This document shows, piece after piece, positions 15,228-24,041 of a stretch of 64,000 nt of DNA. The translations under genes were made by a program, and so were the position numbers. The DNA is from Legionella maceachernii. GTDB taxonomy: Bacteria; Pseudomonadota; Gammaproteobacteria; Legionellales; Legionellaceae. The notes below the pieces were generated by a model. It did no database searches. It saw nothing but the letters and a program-made list of their open reading frames with translations, and was not told where the DNA came from. Numbering within the stretch: the first letter of the stretch is position 1; the number at the start of each line of letters is the position of its first letter. The stretch covers positions 1-64,000 of the forward strand of contig NZ_FUXJ01000008.1 in the NCBI RefSeq assembly GCF_900167045.1, given 5' to 3'.

Positions 15228-18200
15228 TGGTTATTTTTGTGTCTCAGTGTGAAAAAAAAGCCTTAAACAAAACGCGAAGAGTGCTAGATATTTTTGCCAA
15301 TCGAATTGGCGACAGAACATGGCAGACAGTTATAACAAATGAAGGATTGAATGCAGTAAAAAAATTATTGAAAAAAACGGCTTCTAAAAATACAGCAGTT
15401 GCTTGCCATTGGCTTCGTAGCCGAAGTCGAATGGAATTGGTCTGGATAATAGGGAATAGGAGTAAATTCAATTCTCAAGGAATTACTCCTGTAAGCACCA
15501 CAAGCAGGACTATAGTAAATACCCAATGGGAGAATGATTGGCATTATCTTCCACTGATAAAAAGCATTACAGCATTAGCTGCATTGTTTCACGATTTTGG
15601 CAAGGCCTCTATGTGCTTTCAGGAAAAACTACAACCCGATAGCAAAAATAAATTATTAGGCGATCCGCTTCGCCATGAATGGGTTTCTACATTGCTGTTA
15701 AATGCTTTAGTAGACAATGCAACTGATGAGCAATGGCTAACACGCCTTATGAACGGGCAAATGGACGATTGCTTGAGGAATATTCAAATAAAAGGACAAA
15801 ACTCGCCTTTAGGAAATTTACCACCCGCTGCAAGCCTAATAGCCTGGTTGGTAGTTACCCATCATAAGCTGCCATTAGTCTCTGATTATGGCAGTTGGAG
15901 AAATGAATCAGCTGAAAACTATTCTTTATTATTAAGTCAGCTCTCACAAGAGTGGGGTTATGAAAATAAGAGCACATCCACATTTGAAGAGAGACTCCCC
16001 CAATGTTTAAAATTTCCCTATGGTTTACCTAGTCAATCAAAACCTTGGTTAAAGCAAATCAAAAAATGGGCTACCAGGATGCATTCTTGCTTACCTTTAT
16101 TAAACAAAGCAATGAGTGATGGGAGCTGGCGTCCTATATTGCTTTACTCACGCTTGGCATTGATGTTAGGTGACCACCATTATTCATCCTGTGATGCGAA
16201 TAAGCTATGGCGCTCAGACATGAAATTGTTTGCAAATACCTATAGGGAGGATGGAAATGAGCATCGAAAAGGGGAGCCCAAGCAAAAGCTTGACGAGCAT
16301 TTAGTGGGTGTTGCTGAGTCGGCTCTTAAAATTACCCATTTATTACCAGCATTTGAAAGTGAACCTCCTTATGCTTATGACATTAAATCGCTCAAGAAAA
16401 AAAGTCCTCCTTCATTTCTTTGGCAAGATAAGGCGGTTGAAAAAATAAAAATATGGAGACAAAAATTGCCTGTAGCGCTGCACAGTAAGAATTATGGTTT
16501 TTTTGCTGTTAATATGGCCAGTACAGGATGCGGTAAGACTTTCGCTAATGCAAAAATGATGCGCGCCCTTTCGGAGGATGGTGAAAGGCTGCGTTATATT
16601 TTAGCCTTAGGTTTGCGCACATTAACATTACAAACGGGGGATGAATATCGAGAAAGGATTGGCTTAGATAACAGTGAGCTTGCTGTATTAATTGGTTCTC
16701 GTGCAGTTTTGGAGCTCCATCAAAAAAATACCATGATGCAAAAACAACAGGAGTACAGCAGTTATGCACAATTTGGTTCAGAATCGCTAGAATCTTTATT
16801 GGACGATGAGGTTGTGGATTATGAGTGTGCTATTCCCGAAGAAGGTTTAAATACAATTCTTTCCCAAGAGCGTGATAGAAAATTTCTGTATGCTCCAGTG
16901 CTCGTCTGTACCATTGACCATATGATGTCTTTAAGCGAATGTAAGCGTGGCGGTCGTTACATTTTACCGTATCTTCGTTTAATGTCGTCTGATTTGGTCA
17001 TTGATGAGATTGATGATTTTGATGGTGAAGATTTAATAGCAATAGGGCGGCTCATACATTTTGCAGGTATGCTGGGGCGAAAGGTTATGATTTCATCGGC
17101 TACTATTCCTCCTGATTTGGCACAAGGGTATTTCAATGTTTATCGTGAGGGTTGGCGGCTTTTTGCAAAAACGCGCCAGGTCAGCGCGAATATTGGTTGT
17201 GCATGGATTGATGAATTTAACACCAAGGTTGAAACGATATCTGATTTTGATACCGTTGAGGCTATCCATCATTATCAAAGTCATCATAATGCATTTATCG
17301 GCAAGAGGATAAATAAACTAAAAGATGCACCGATAAAGCGAAAAGCTGAAATCATTTCCTGCGATTGCATTAAAGAAGAAGGGGGGAAGAAGATACGGCA
17401 AGATAAGCAACTTATTGAGGGTGCTTATTTTAAACGGATCCAGCATGCAATCATCGGCCTCCATCTACGGCATTGTTACTTGGATCCAGTGACAGAAAAG
17501 ATGGTTTCATTTGGTGTTGTGCGTATGGCAAACATCAACCCGTGCGTCTCTTTAACAACGTATTTGGTAATGAATGATTGGCCTGCGGATTTCGATATAC
17601 GTGTTATGGCTTATCACAGCCAGCAAGTGCTACTAGTTCGCAATGAGCAAGAAAAACATTTGGATTGTGTGCTTAAACGTAATGAAAAACGGGGGGAAGT
17701 AGCGGAAGTTTTTAAAAACTCAGTGATTCGTGACCATCTTGATCGTTGCTTAGCGAAACATATGGTTTTCATTCTTGTTGCCACTCCGGTAGAAGAAATT
17801 GGTCGTGATCACGATTTTGATTGGGCAGTCGTGGAGCCCTCTTCGCTTCGCTCGATTATTCAATTATCTGGTAGGGTATTGCGCCATCGTGACAAGCAGA
17901 CGAATACACCTAATATTGCCCTAATGCAGTATAATTTGAGAGCCTTAAAGAATACAGACCATGTGCCCGCCTATCAACGTCCTGGATATGAGCAATATAA
18001 TCCAGTAGATTCCAACTACATGCTTGCGACCCATGATATTACGCAGCTCATTGATAATGAATTTATTACGTCTGGCATAAGTGCCAAACCGCGGATATCC
18101 AGTAAGCCATGCCTGAACCCAAAACACAGCTTCGCCGATTTAGAGCACTATTCCATCTCCAAATTACTCACAAGGTATAAAACAGAACCAATAAAAAATT

Positions 18201-18598
18201 TAGTGGGTCCCGAAACGATGCAAGGTTGGTTGACTCAGTGTTGGTGGTTAACCGCCTTACCACAGCAATTGAACCCATTTCGTCATGGCATCGATCAGGT
18301 TAAGCTTTTTTTAATTCCGCAAAATGATAACCTAGTATTTGTGGAGAAGGATGAAAAGGGCCATCCTCATGTCGTTGAGAATATCTACAACATTAGCAAG
18401 TTGGAGTTGGAGGAAGCGCTCTTGAGTAAATGTTGGTTAAGCGTAAATTATAAACAGTTAATCAGAGGGTATGCGGACGAGCAGAATCTCTCTGAACGAG
18501 CTGTGGCACTCAAGTACGGGGAGCTTTCCTTTCCGAATTATGGTGGCGATAAAAGGTATCAATATTCGTTACAATTTGGTTTGACTGAGGCTTTATAA
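15224..18598 (+). CDS. cas3: Cas2-Cas3 fusion, type I-F nuclease-helicase
   Basis: 1124 residues. Residues 1-90 are the Cas2 domain fused at the N-terminus, the hallmark of subtype I-F (MMVIFVSQCEKKALNKTRRV, ELVWIIGN). An HD nuclease follows with H123-D124 in LAALFHDFGKASMCF, and further HD-type histidines in LIAWLVVTHHKLP and LMLGDHHY. The helicase has Walker A STGCGKTFAN near residue 435, the DExx box VIDEIDDFDGED near 593, motif III ISSATIPP, and motif VI-like RSIIQLSGRVLRHR. Cas2-3 takes part in spacer integration with Cas1 and degrades the target after Cascade binding. All key motifs are present, so it should be active. Confidence 0.95.
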   Translation: MMVIFVSQCEKKALNKTRRVLDIFANRIGDRTWQTVITNEGLNAVKKLLKKTASKNTAVACHWLRSRSRMELVWIIGNRSKFNSQGITPVSTTSRTIVNTQWENDWHYLPLIKSITALAALFHDFGKASMCFQEKLQPDSKNKLLGDPLRHEWVSTLLLNALVDNATDEQWLTRLMNGQMDDCLRNIQIKGQNSPLGNLPPAASLIAWLVVTHHKLPLVSDYGSWRNESAENYSLLLSQLSQEWGYENKSTSTFEERLPQCLKFPYGLPSQSKPWLKQIKKWATRMHSCLPLLNKAMSDGSWRPILLYSRLALMLGDHHYSSCDANKLWRSDMKLFANTYREDGNEHRKGEPKQKLDEHLVGVAESALKITHLLPAFESEPPYAYDIKSLKKKSPPSFLWQDKAVEKIKIWRQKLPVALHSKNYGFFAVNMASTGCGKTFANAKMMRALSEDGERLRYILALGLRTLTLQTGDEYRERIGLDNSELAVLIGSRAVLELHQKNTMMQKQQEYSSYAQFGSESLESLLDDEVVDYECAIPEEGLNTILSQERDRKFLYAPVLVCTIDHMMSLSECKRGGRYILPYLRLMSSDLVIDEIDDFDGEDLIAIGRLIHFAGMLGRKVMISSATIPPDLAQGYFNVYREGWRLFAKTRQVSANIGCAWIDEFNTKVETISDFDTVEAIHHYQSHHNAFIGKRINKLKDAPIKRKAEIISCDCIKEEGGKKIRQDKQLIEGAYFKRIQHAIIGLHLRHCYLDPVTEKMVSFGVVRMANINPCVSLTTYLVMNDWPADFDIRVMAYHSQQVLLVRNEQEKHLDCVLKRNEKRGEVAEVFKNSVIRDHLDRCLAKHMVFILVATPVEEIGRDHDFDWAVVEPSSLRSIIQLSGRVLRHRDKQTNTPNIALMQYNLRALKNTDHVPAYQRPGYEQYNPVDSNYMLATHDITQLIDNEFITSGISAKPRISSKPCLNPKHSFADLEHYSISKLLTRYKTEPIKNLVGPETMQGWLTQCWWLTALPQQLNPFRHGIDQVKLFLIPQNDNLVFVEKDEKGHPHVVENIYNISKLELEEALLSKCWLSVNYKQLIRGYADEQNLSERAVALKYGELSFPNYGGDKRYQYSLQFGLTEAL

Positions 18599-18645
18599 TT
18601 TATAAGTTTTTTCGCTTTAATGCGTGCCGAAAATGGTCAATATCC

Positions 18646-18674
18646 TTCATAAAAAAAATATAATTGCGTATATA
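18646..18674 (+). promoter_or_regulatory. Possible promoter of the Cascade genes
   Basis: In the 107-bp gap between cas2-3 and cas8f, TTCATA (18646-18651) and TATATA (18669-18674) are 17 bases apart, an acceptable sigma70 pair. It would give a short leader before the GAGGAG ribosome site at 18693-18698 and allow the interference genes to be transcribed apart from cas1-cas2-3. Confidence 0.35.
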
Positions 18675-18705
18675 CTCTTTTATATAAGCTCAGAGGAGTG
18701 GTACT

Positions 18706-19941
18706 TTGGATGAGTCAATTAGGAAATTTCTGTCTGATAGAAAAGACGAGCGGATTAAAAAGAAAATTAAATCGGGCATGACCTCAGAAGAAATATTTCA
18801 AATTGAGCACGAAGCCAGCCAGGAATTTATGCTCGAAAACTGGTTGCCAGGTGCGGCAAAAAAAGCGGATCAATTAAGGATTGCGACCCATCCTCCTAAA
18901 TTTAGTCATCCGGATGCGAAGATTAGTTCAGTTGTTGCTGAGATGAGAAGGGACGCCGATGGATTCCTACGAACTGGCAATGTGCATATGGATACAGACG
19001 TAATTGGCAATGCTGCAGCATTAGATGTATTTAAGTTTTTGTCATTGGTTTTAAATGATGGGCAGACAATCTTACGTCATTTGGAGTCAAATACTCAAAA
19101 AATACAAGATGAATTTCGAATTTCATCCGCTTCATTTGAGAAGTTAAGAACAGATTTTTTGTCTATTAAAAAATCAGATGATAGGATTGTAACGAGTGGA
19201 AAAATCAAGCAAGTCTACTTTCCTGTAGCGGATAGTTATCATTTATTATCTATTTTAACCCCTTCCGGATTACTATTTGAGCTTAGAAAGCGTATACAAG
19301 AAATCAGATTTTCTGAGCAAACCAAGCAAGCGCGGGAAGATAAGCGCAAAAACGTTTTCAACGAAATGGGTTTTGACGATCTATATGGCTTGGTGATGAT
19401 AGGTTTTGGAGGCACTAAACCTCAAAATATTAGTGTATTAAATAGTACTTATGGGGGAAAGGCTTATCTTTTACCTTGTATACCACCCTCGTTAATAAAG
19501 AAGCGCTGGTTACCCAAAAGGCATTTCTTTAAAAATTTGCTGCCGCCGAAATCGTTTGCCGATGAATTTAAACCAGTGCACCAATTGTTAAAGACTGACT
19601 ATAACAATCGAAATATTCGGGATGGTTTAAAAATCCGGCTACAAATAATTATTGATAAAGTAATCGAAATGCAGTGGTCCATCCGTCTTGAAGAGGAAGG
19701 ATGGTCTGCAAAAGAGCAATACACTGATCTACCCATGCATCAAAAAATATGGCTTGATGACGCTTATAAAGAAGATCGCTTGAAAAATGATGAATGGCTG
19801 GACAAAATTGTTTCTGAATTTGCACACTGGTTTATTTACGCTTATAAAACCTTATATGGCAACCATGCTATATTTCTGGCAGATCCTGAATTTACTTATA
19901 TAAAATCCCTCATAGAAAACAATAAAGAGGATTTACGATGA
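18706..19941 (+). CDS. cas8f: Cas8f (Csy1), type I-F Cascade large subunit
   Basis: 411 residues, close to the usual 430 of Csy1. Identified by its N-terminal sequence (DESIRKFLSDRKDERIKKKI, then EASQEFMLENWLPGAAKKAD and KFSHPDAKI), the internal GFGGTKPQNISVLNSTYGGK, which is a typical Csy1 block, and its place in the cas order. It recognises the PAM and the 5' handle of crRNA as part of the Csy complex. The start is a TTG at 18706 with GAGGAG seven bases upstream; no in-frame ATG exists nearby, and an ATG at 18710 is in another frame. It overlaps cas5f by four bases. Confidence 0.92.
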   Translation: MDESIRKFLSDRKDERIKKKIKSGMTSEEIFQIEHEASQEFMLENWLPGAAKKADQLRIATHPPKFSHPDAKISSVVAEMRRDADGFLRTGNVHMDTDVIGNAAALDVFKFLSLVLNDGQTILRHLESNTQKIQDEFRISSASFEKLRTDFLSIKKSDDRIVTSGKIKQVYFPVADSYHLLSILTPSGLLFELRKRIQEIRFSEQTKQAREDKRKNVFNEMGFDDLYGLVMIGFGGTKPQNISVLNSTYGGKAYLLPCIPPSLIKKRWLPKRHFFKNLLPPKSFADEFKPVHQLLKTDYNNRNIRDGLKIRLQIIIDKVIEMQWSIRLEEEGWSAKEQYTDLPMHQKIWLDDAYKEDRLKNDEWLDKIVSEFAHWFIYAYKTLYGNHAIFLADPEFTYIKSLIENNKEDLR

Positions 19942-20810
19942 AAAGCGTTTTATTGATTCCCTACATAAAAATTCAAAATGCAAATGCTTTATCGAGTCCT
20001 TATACGATTGGTTTTCCAGCGATGACGGCCTGGTTAGGGGCAGTGCATGCCCTGCAACGGCAGTTAATCAAGAATGGGTTCCTAGACACTTTTTTTAAAA
20101 GTTCGGCGGTAATATGCCATGATTTTGTCTTACATATCCATAAAGATGAGGGTGATTTCGTTTATTCAATCATAGGTACAGGGAATCCTTTAAATAAACT
20201 GGGTGAGCGCTCTTCTTTTATCGAAGAAGGAAGATGCCATTTAATCGCTTCCCTAGTTATCGAATGCGAAGGGGTTAAAAAAACGGAAGAGGTTACATTC
20301 ATTAAAACGATTGAAAACGAACTACAGACTAATGTAAAGATTTCAGGTGGCGATATTTTGGAATTAAAAACGCCTGAAATACTTAAAATTGCAGAAGAAA
20401 AGGATTTAAAAAAGCTGGTACGAAGACTCATGCCGGGCTATGTGATTATTGAGCGTCGTGATCTCATGGTAGAGGCCATGGCTAATAGCCAAGATGCCCT
20501 TGATGCGATTATTGAATATCTTAAAGTGATGCATCGCAGTGAGCAGGATGAGGATGGAAAAATTGAATGGACGAGTAAACGTAAAATACCAGGATGGATA
20601 GTCCCGATAGCCACAGGATTTTATGGTGTCTCAGCTTTAGGAAAAGCGGAGAATCAACGTGATCCTACCATTCTTCACCGTTTTGCTGAAAGTATCTTGA
20701 CACTCGGGGAGTTTAAAATGGTATACCAGATCAGGCATCTTGATGAAATGCTGTGGCATTATCACGTTGAAACTGAAAAGGACTTATATCTTTGTCAACA
20801 AAACCTATGA
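19938..20810 (+). CDS. cas5f: Cas5f (Csy2), Cascade subunit
   Basis: 290 residues. The opening VLLIPYIKIQNANALSSPYT, then IGFPAMTAWLGAVHALQRQL, is the characteristic start of Csy2, an RRM-fold Cas5 protein that pairs with Cas8f to hold the crRNA 5' handle. WIVPIATGFYGVSALGKAEN near residue 225 is another family block. The start codon overlaps the end of cas8f (ATGA). A 19-base gap separates it from cas7f. Confidence 0.93.
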   Translation: MKSVLLIPYIKIQNANALSSPYTIGFPAMTAWLGAVHALQRQLIKNGFLDTFFKSSAVICHDFVLHIHKDEGDFVYSIIGTGNPLNKLGERSSFIEEGRCHLIASLVIECEGVKKTEEVTFIKTIENELQTNVKISGGDILELKTPEILKIAEEKDLKKLVRRLMPGYVIIERRDLMVEAMANSQDALDAIIEYLKVMHRSEQDEDGKIEWTSKRKIPGWIVPIATGFYGVSALGKAENQRDPTILHRFAESILTLGEFKMVYQIRHLDEMLWHYHVETEKDLYLCQQNL

Positions 20811-20829
20811 CTTAATAGAAGGGAAGATT

Positions 20830-21861
20830 ATGGCCAGAAATGATAATGTAGCAACCGTACTTGCTTTTGAAAAAAAATTAGTCCCGTCTGACGGTTTTTT
20901 TTATGGCACGACATGGGAAGATCGATACACGAATGCCTTCCCCCTGACGCTAATGGAAAAATCGGTGCGAGGTACTATTTCTAATCGTCTAAAGAAAGCC
21001 ATGCAAGCGGATCCAGCAAAATTAGATGCTGAAGTGGAAAAGCCTAATTTGCAAAAAGTGGACTGCTGTTCATTGAGCGAAAATCAGGACACCTTAAAAA
21101 TTCAATTTACTTTGAAAGTATTAAGTAATATTGAAAAGCCCTCGGCATCTAATAATGCTGGTTTCAATGAAAGTTATAAAGCTGCTGTAAAAAACTACAT
21201 CCAACATACCGGTTTTAGTGAGCTTGCGAAACGTTATGCGCTTAATATCGCGAATGCTCGTTTCTTATGGCGAAATCGGGTGGGCGCAGAAAAAATTGAG
21301 GTTAAAGTGCAAGTTTTAAATGCCACAGGAATTCAGTCTTGGACGTTTGATTCGACTAAATTTAGCTTATTTGATTTCGATGTCAATGATGAGGATGTCA
21401 ATTCCTTGGCAAAAAAGATTGCACAAGCACTTTCCGGGGAAATTCCGTTTTTACTTTTAGATATTAATGCTTATGCCCAGATCGGCAAAGCACAAGAAGT
21501 TTACCCGAGTGAAGAGCTCATTTTGGACAAAAGTAATAATAAAAATAAGAAAAGTAAAATACTCTATCAAATTAATAATATAGCCGGAATGCACTCACAA
21601 AAGATTGGCAATGCCCTAAGAAGTATTGATACTTGGTATCCTGATTTTGAGGAAGTGACGACAGGCCCTATCGCTATTGAACCTTATGGGGCAGTTACCA
21701 ATTTAGGAATAGCTTATCGGAACCCTAAAAACAAATCAGATTTTTTTACTTTATTTGATAAGTTTGCTCGTGGAGAGCCATTAGAAACAGAAGCGCAGGA
21801 ACATTACGTCATGGCAGTATTAGTAAGAGGAGGAGTTTTTGGCGAGAGCGGTAAGGATTGA
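20830..21861 (+). CDS. cas7f: Cas7f (Csy3), Cascade backbone subunit
   Basis: 343 residues from the ATG at 20830 (MARNDNVATVLAFEKKLVPS), which has GAAGGGAAG just upstream; an upstream in-frame ATG at 20740 lies inside cas5f and is not needed. The sequence DGFFYGTTWEDR and FLWRNRVGAEKIEVKV are Csy3 family signatures, and the C-terminus contains the Csy3-type LVRGGVFGESGKD. Six copies normally form the crRNA-binding filament of the Csy complex. The gene has an intact frame and ends two bases before the ATG of cas6f. Confidence 0.94.
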   Translation: MARNDNVATVLAFEKKLVPSDGFFYGTTWEDRYTNAFPLTLMEKSVRGTISNRLKKAMQADPAKLDAEVEKPNLQKVDCCSLSENQDTLKIQFTLKVLSNIEKPSASNNAGFNESYKAAVKNYIQHTGFSELAKRYALNIANARFLWRNRVGAEKIEVKVQVLNATGIQSWTFDSTKFSLFDFDVNDEDVNSLAKKIAQALSGEIPFLLLDINAYAQIGKAQEVYPSEELILDKSNNKNKKSKILYQINNIAGMHSQKIGNALRSIDTWYPDFEEVTTGPIAIEPYGAVTNLGIAYRNPKNKSDFFTLFDKFARGEPLETEAQEHYVMAVLVRGGVFGESGKD

Positions 21862-21863
21862 GC

Positions 21864-22442
21864 ATGAATTTTTATCTGGATATAACATTAATACCTGGTG
21901 CAGATATTGGCCACTATTTCTTATGGGGAAAGGTTTATAAACAGATCCATTTAGGATTGGTTGCTATACAAAACTATCATGGTTTGTCACCCATTGGAAT
22001 TTCATTTCCAGAATATAGCAATGAATTATGCAGCTTAGGCAGTAAACTTCGCATATTCGCGGAAGACAAAGTGGTGCTAGAAAATTTTAATGCGAAAAAA
22101 TGGCTAAATTTTTTGTCTGATTACACGCACATCACTAGTATCCGGGAGGTGCCACAAAATATATGCTCCTATGTTCGTTTTAAAAGAAAGCAGTCTAAGT
22201 CAAATTTGGAACGATTGGCAAGGAGAAAAGCGAAGTACGAAGCCATTAGTTTTGACCAAGCATTAGAATTACTTAAAAATCGAAAAGAGCAATTAATAAA
22301 TGCGCCTTATATCAATATATCGAGCAATAGTTCGGGAGAGAGCTTCAAAATTTTCATTATAAAAGAAGTTGCTCATGAGCTGATAAACAATGGTTTTAGT
22401 TGTTACGGTTTAAGCGCTACGTCAACATTACCGAATTTTTAG
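21864..22442 (+). CDS. cas6f: Cas6f (Csy4), crRNA-processing endoribonuclease
   Basis: 192 residues from the ATG at 21864. AAGGA lies six bases upstream, and this start places His29 (KVYKQIHLGL) at the position of the catalytic histidine of Csy4; the TTG at 21858 is less likely. Other family blocks are GISFPEY, RFKRKQSKSNLERLARRKA (the arginine-rich helix that binds the repeat hairpin), and ESFKIFIIKEVAHELINNGF. The C-terminus FSCYGLS matches Csy4. It cleaves pre-crRNA at the 3' base of the repeat hairpin and stays bound. The stop is 130 bases before the first repeat. Confidence 0.95.
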   Translation: MNFYLDITLIPGADIGHYFLWGKVYKQIHLGLVAIQNYHGLSPIGISFPEYSNELCSLGSKLRIFAEDKVVLENFNAKKWLNFLSDYTHITSIREVPQNICSYVRFKRKQSKSNLERLARRKAKYEAISFDQALELLKNRKEQLINAPYINISSNSSGESFKIFIIKEVAHELINNGFSCYGLSATSTLPNF

Positions 22443-22572
22443 CCTTTATTTTTGCTGCTCTTTAAAAATATAATAAAATCAATAGGTTAGGAAAGGCATG
22501 ATTTTCATTGGTAATTCTGGGTATTTTTAGCTAAGTATATTAAGAATATCGAATATTTTTAATATAATCTGG
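22443..22572 (+). promoter_or_regulatory. CRISPR leader with IHF consensus site
   Basis: 130 AT-rich bases between cas6f and the first repeat. The leader must be on this side because the repeat at the other end of the array is degenerate. AATCAATAGGTTA at 22477-22489 fits the IHF consensus WATCAANNNNTTR exactly. IHF bends leader DNA during spacer integration in types I-E and I-F. The site lies about 83 bases from the first repeat. The transcript start of the array is not obvious by eye. Confidence 0.7.
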
Positions 22573-24040
22573 GTTCACTGCCGCACAGGCAGCTTAGAAA
22601 GGTAGCATTAGAACGAAAACGACCAGTAATAAGTTCACTGCCGCACAGGCAGCTTAGAAAAATAAGCGAGGGGATAGCTGAGCCAAGCGACGGTTCACTG
22701 CCGCACAGGCAGCTTAGAAAAACTTTCCACTTGATGTAATGGGGCGGACTGAGTTCACTGCCGCACAGGCAGCTTAGAAAGGTTAGTCTGCCAGGAGACA
22801 TCATTAACAGGAGTTCACTGCCGCACAGGCAGCTTAGAAAGACTGGGTTAGTCTGCCAGGAAACATCATTAAGTTCACTGCCGCACAGGCAGCTTAGAAA
22901 TGTATCGCTCGGATATTCTTGAGCAGTTATGGGTTCACTGCCGCACAGGCAGCTTAGAAAGAAAGAATATCAAAAGATTCTAAAAAAACAACGTTCACTG
23001 CCGCACAGGCAGCTTAGAAACCTGGCCTCAGAAGGGTCCTGCTGTAGAGTTACGTTCACTGCCGCACAGGCAGCTTAGAAATATGGAGCGTGTTAAAGCT
23101 GTTGTTGATGAGCGTTCACTGCCGCACAGGCAGCTTAGAAATTGACGAGAAAATTACAACAAAGCTCCTCGAAGTTCACTGCCGCACAGGCAGCTTAGAA
23201 AAATGCGGATTTTCCGCGCATAAATCCCCTAATGTTCACTGCCGCACAGGCAGCTTAGAAATAAAAAATACGGTGATATTAAAGTTGATGATGGTTCACT
23301 GCCGCACAGGCAGCTTAGAAATTGACGAGAAAATTACAACAAAGCTCCTCGAAGTTCACTGCCGCACAGGCAGCTTAGAAACAACAAAATCAAGAGCTAA
23401 ACCTAAGCTTTTAGTTCACTGCCGCACAGGCAGCTTAGAAATGATGATTCGACTGATTATATTGTTCCGCAGAGTTCACTGCCGCACAGGCAGCTTAGAA
23501 TTTACATCTCCTCTTGGTTTTAAGTGCGTATCGTTCACTGCCGCACAGGCAGCTTAGAAAAAATACATTTTTAATTTCAAATGCTATGATTAGTTCACTG
23601 CCGCACAGGCAGCTTAGAAAATCAGACAAAGAATATGAGCATATATTTTCGGGTTCACTGCCGCACAGGCAGCTTAGAAAGGCATGATTCGTGCACATGA
23701 TTTTTCTCGTTCGTTCACTGCCGCACAGGCAGCTTAGAAAAGGATCATTATCAAACTTTGCGCGAACCTTAGGTTCACTGCCGCACAGGCAGCTTAGAAA
23801 AAAAAACTAAGGAAGCCTTTATGATTAACGCAGTTCACTGCCGCACAGGCAGCTTAGAAAAAGCTTGCAGGGGATAATAACAGGTCATATAAGTTCACTG
23901 CCGCACAGGCAGCTTAGAAATGCTAAAGTTAGGGCAAAATTTGATAATGATCGTTCACTGCCGCACAGGCAGCTTAGAAAATGCTTGTCTTTTAGATGTC
24001 TTGCTAAAAGCCGTTCACTGCCGCACAGGTAGCTTAACAA
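22573..24040 (+). CRISPR. Type I-F CRISPR array, 25 repeats and 24 spacers
   Basis: The 28-bp repeat begins GTTCACTGCC, has the hairpin CTGCC-GCACA-GGCAG and ends CTTAGAAA, which is the I-F repeat type. Repeats start at 22573 and recur every 60 bases to 22993, every 60 from 23054 to 23474, and every 60 from 23533 to 24013. Spacers are 32 bases, except spacer 8 (33). The repeat at 23474 lacks one terminal A. The last repeat (24013-24040) has three substitutions (GGTAGCTTAACAA end), marking the leader-distal end. Spacer 10 (23142-23173) and spacer 13 (23322-23353) are identical. Spacers 4 and 5 overlap in sequence, and spacers 20 and 23 are related on opposite strands. Many spacers can be read as open codons, as expected for phage or plasmid genes. 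Short ORFs predicted across the array are artefacts. Confidence 0.98.
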
Positions 24041-24041
24041 A

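Noticed and set aside
22443-22572. A small gene between cas6f and the array
   Set aside because: No start codon with a ribosome site and no open frame; the sequence is an AT-rich leader.
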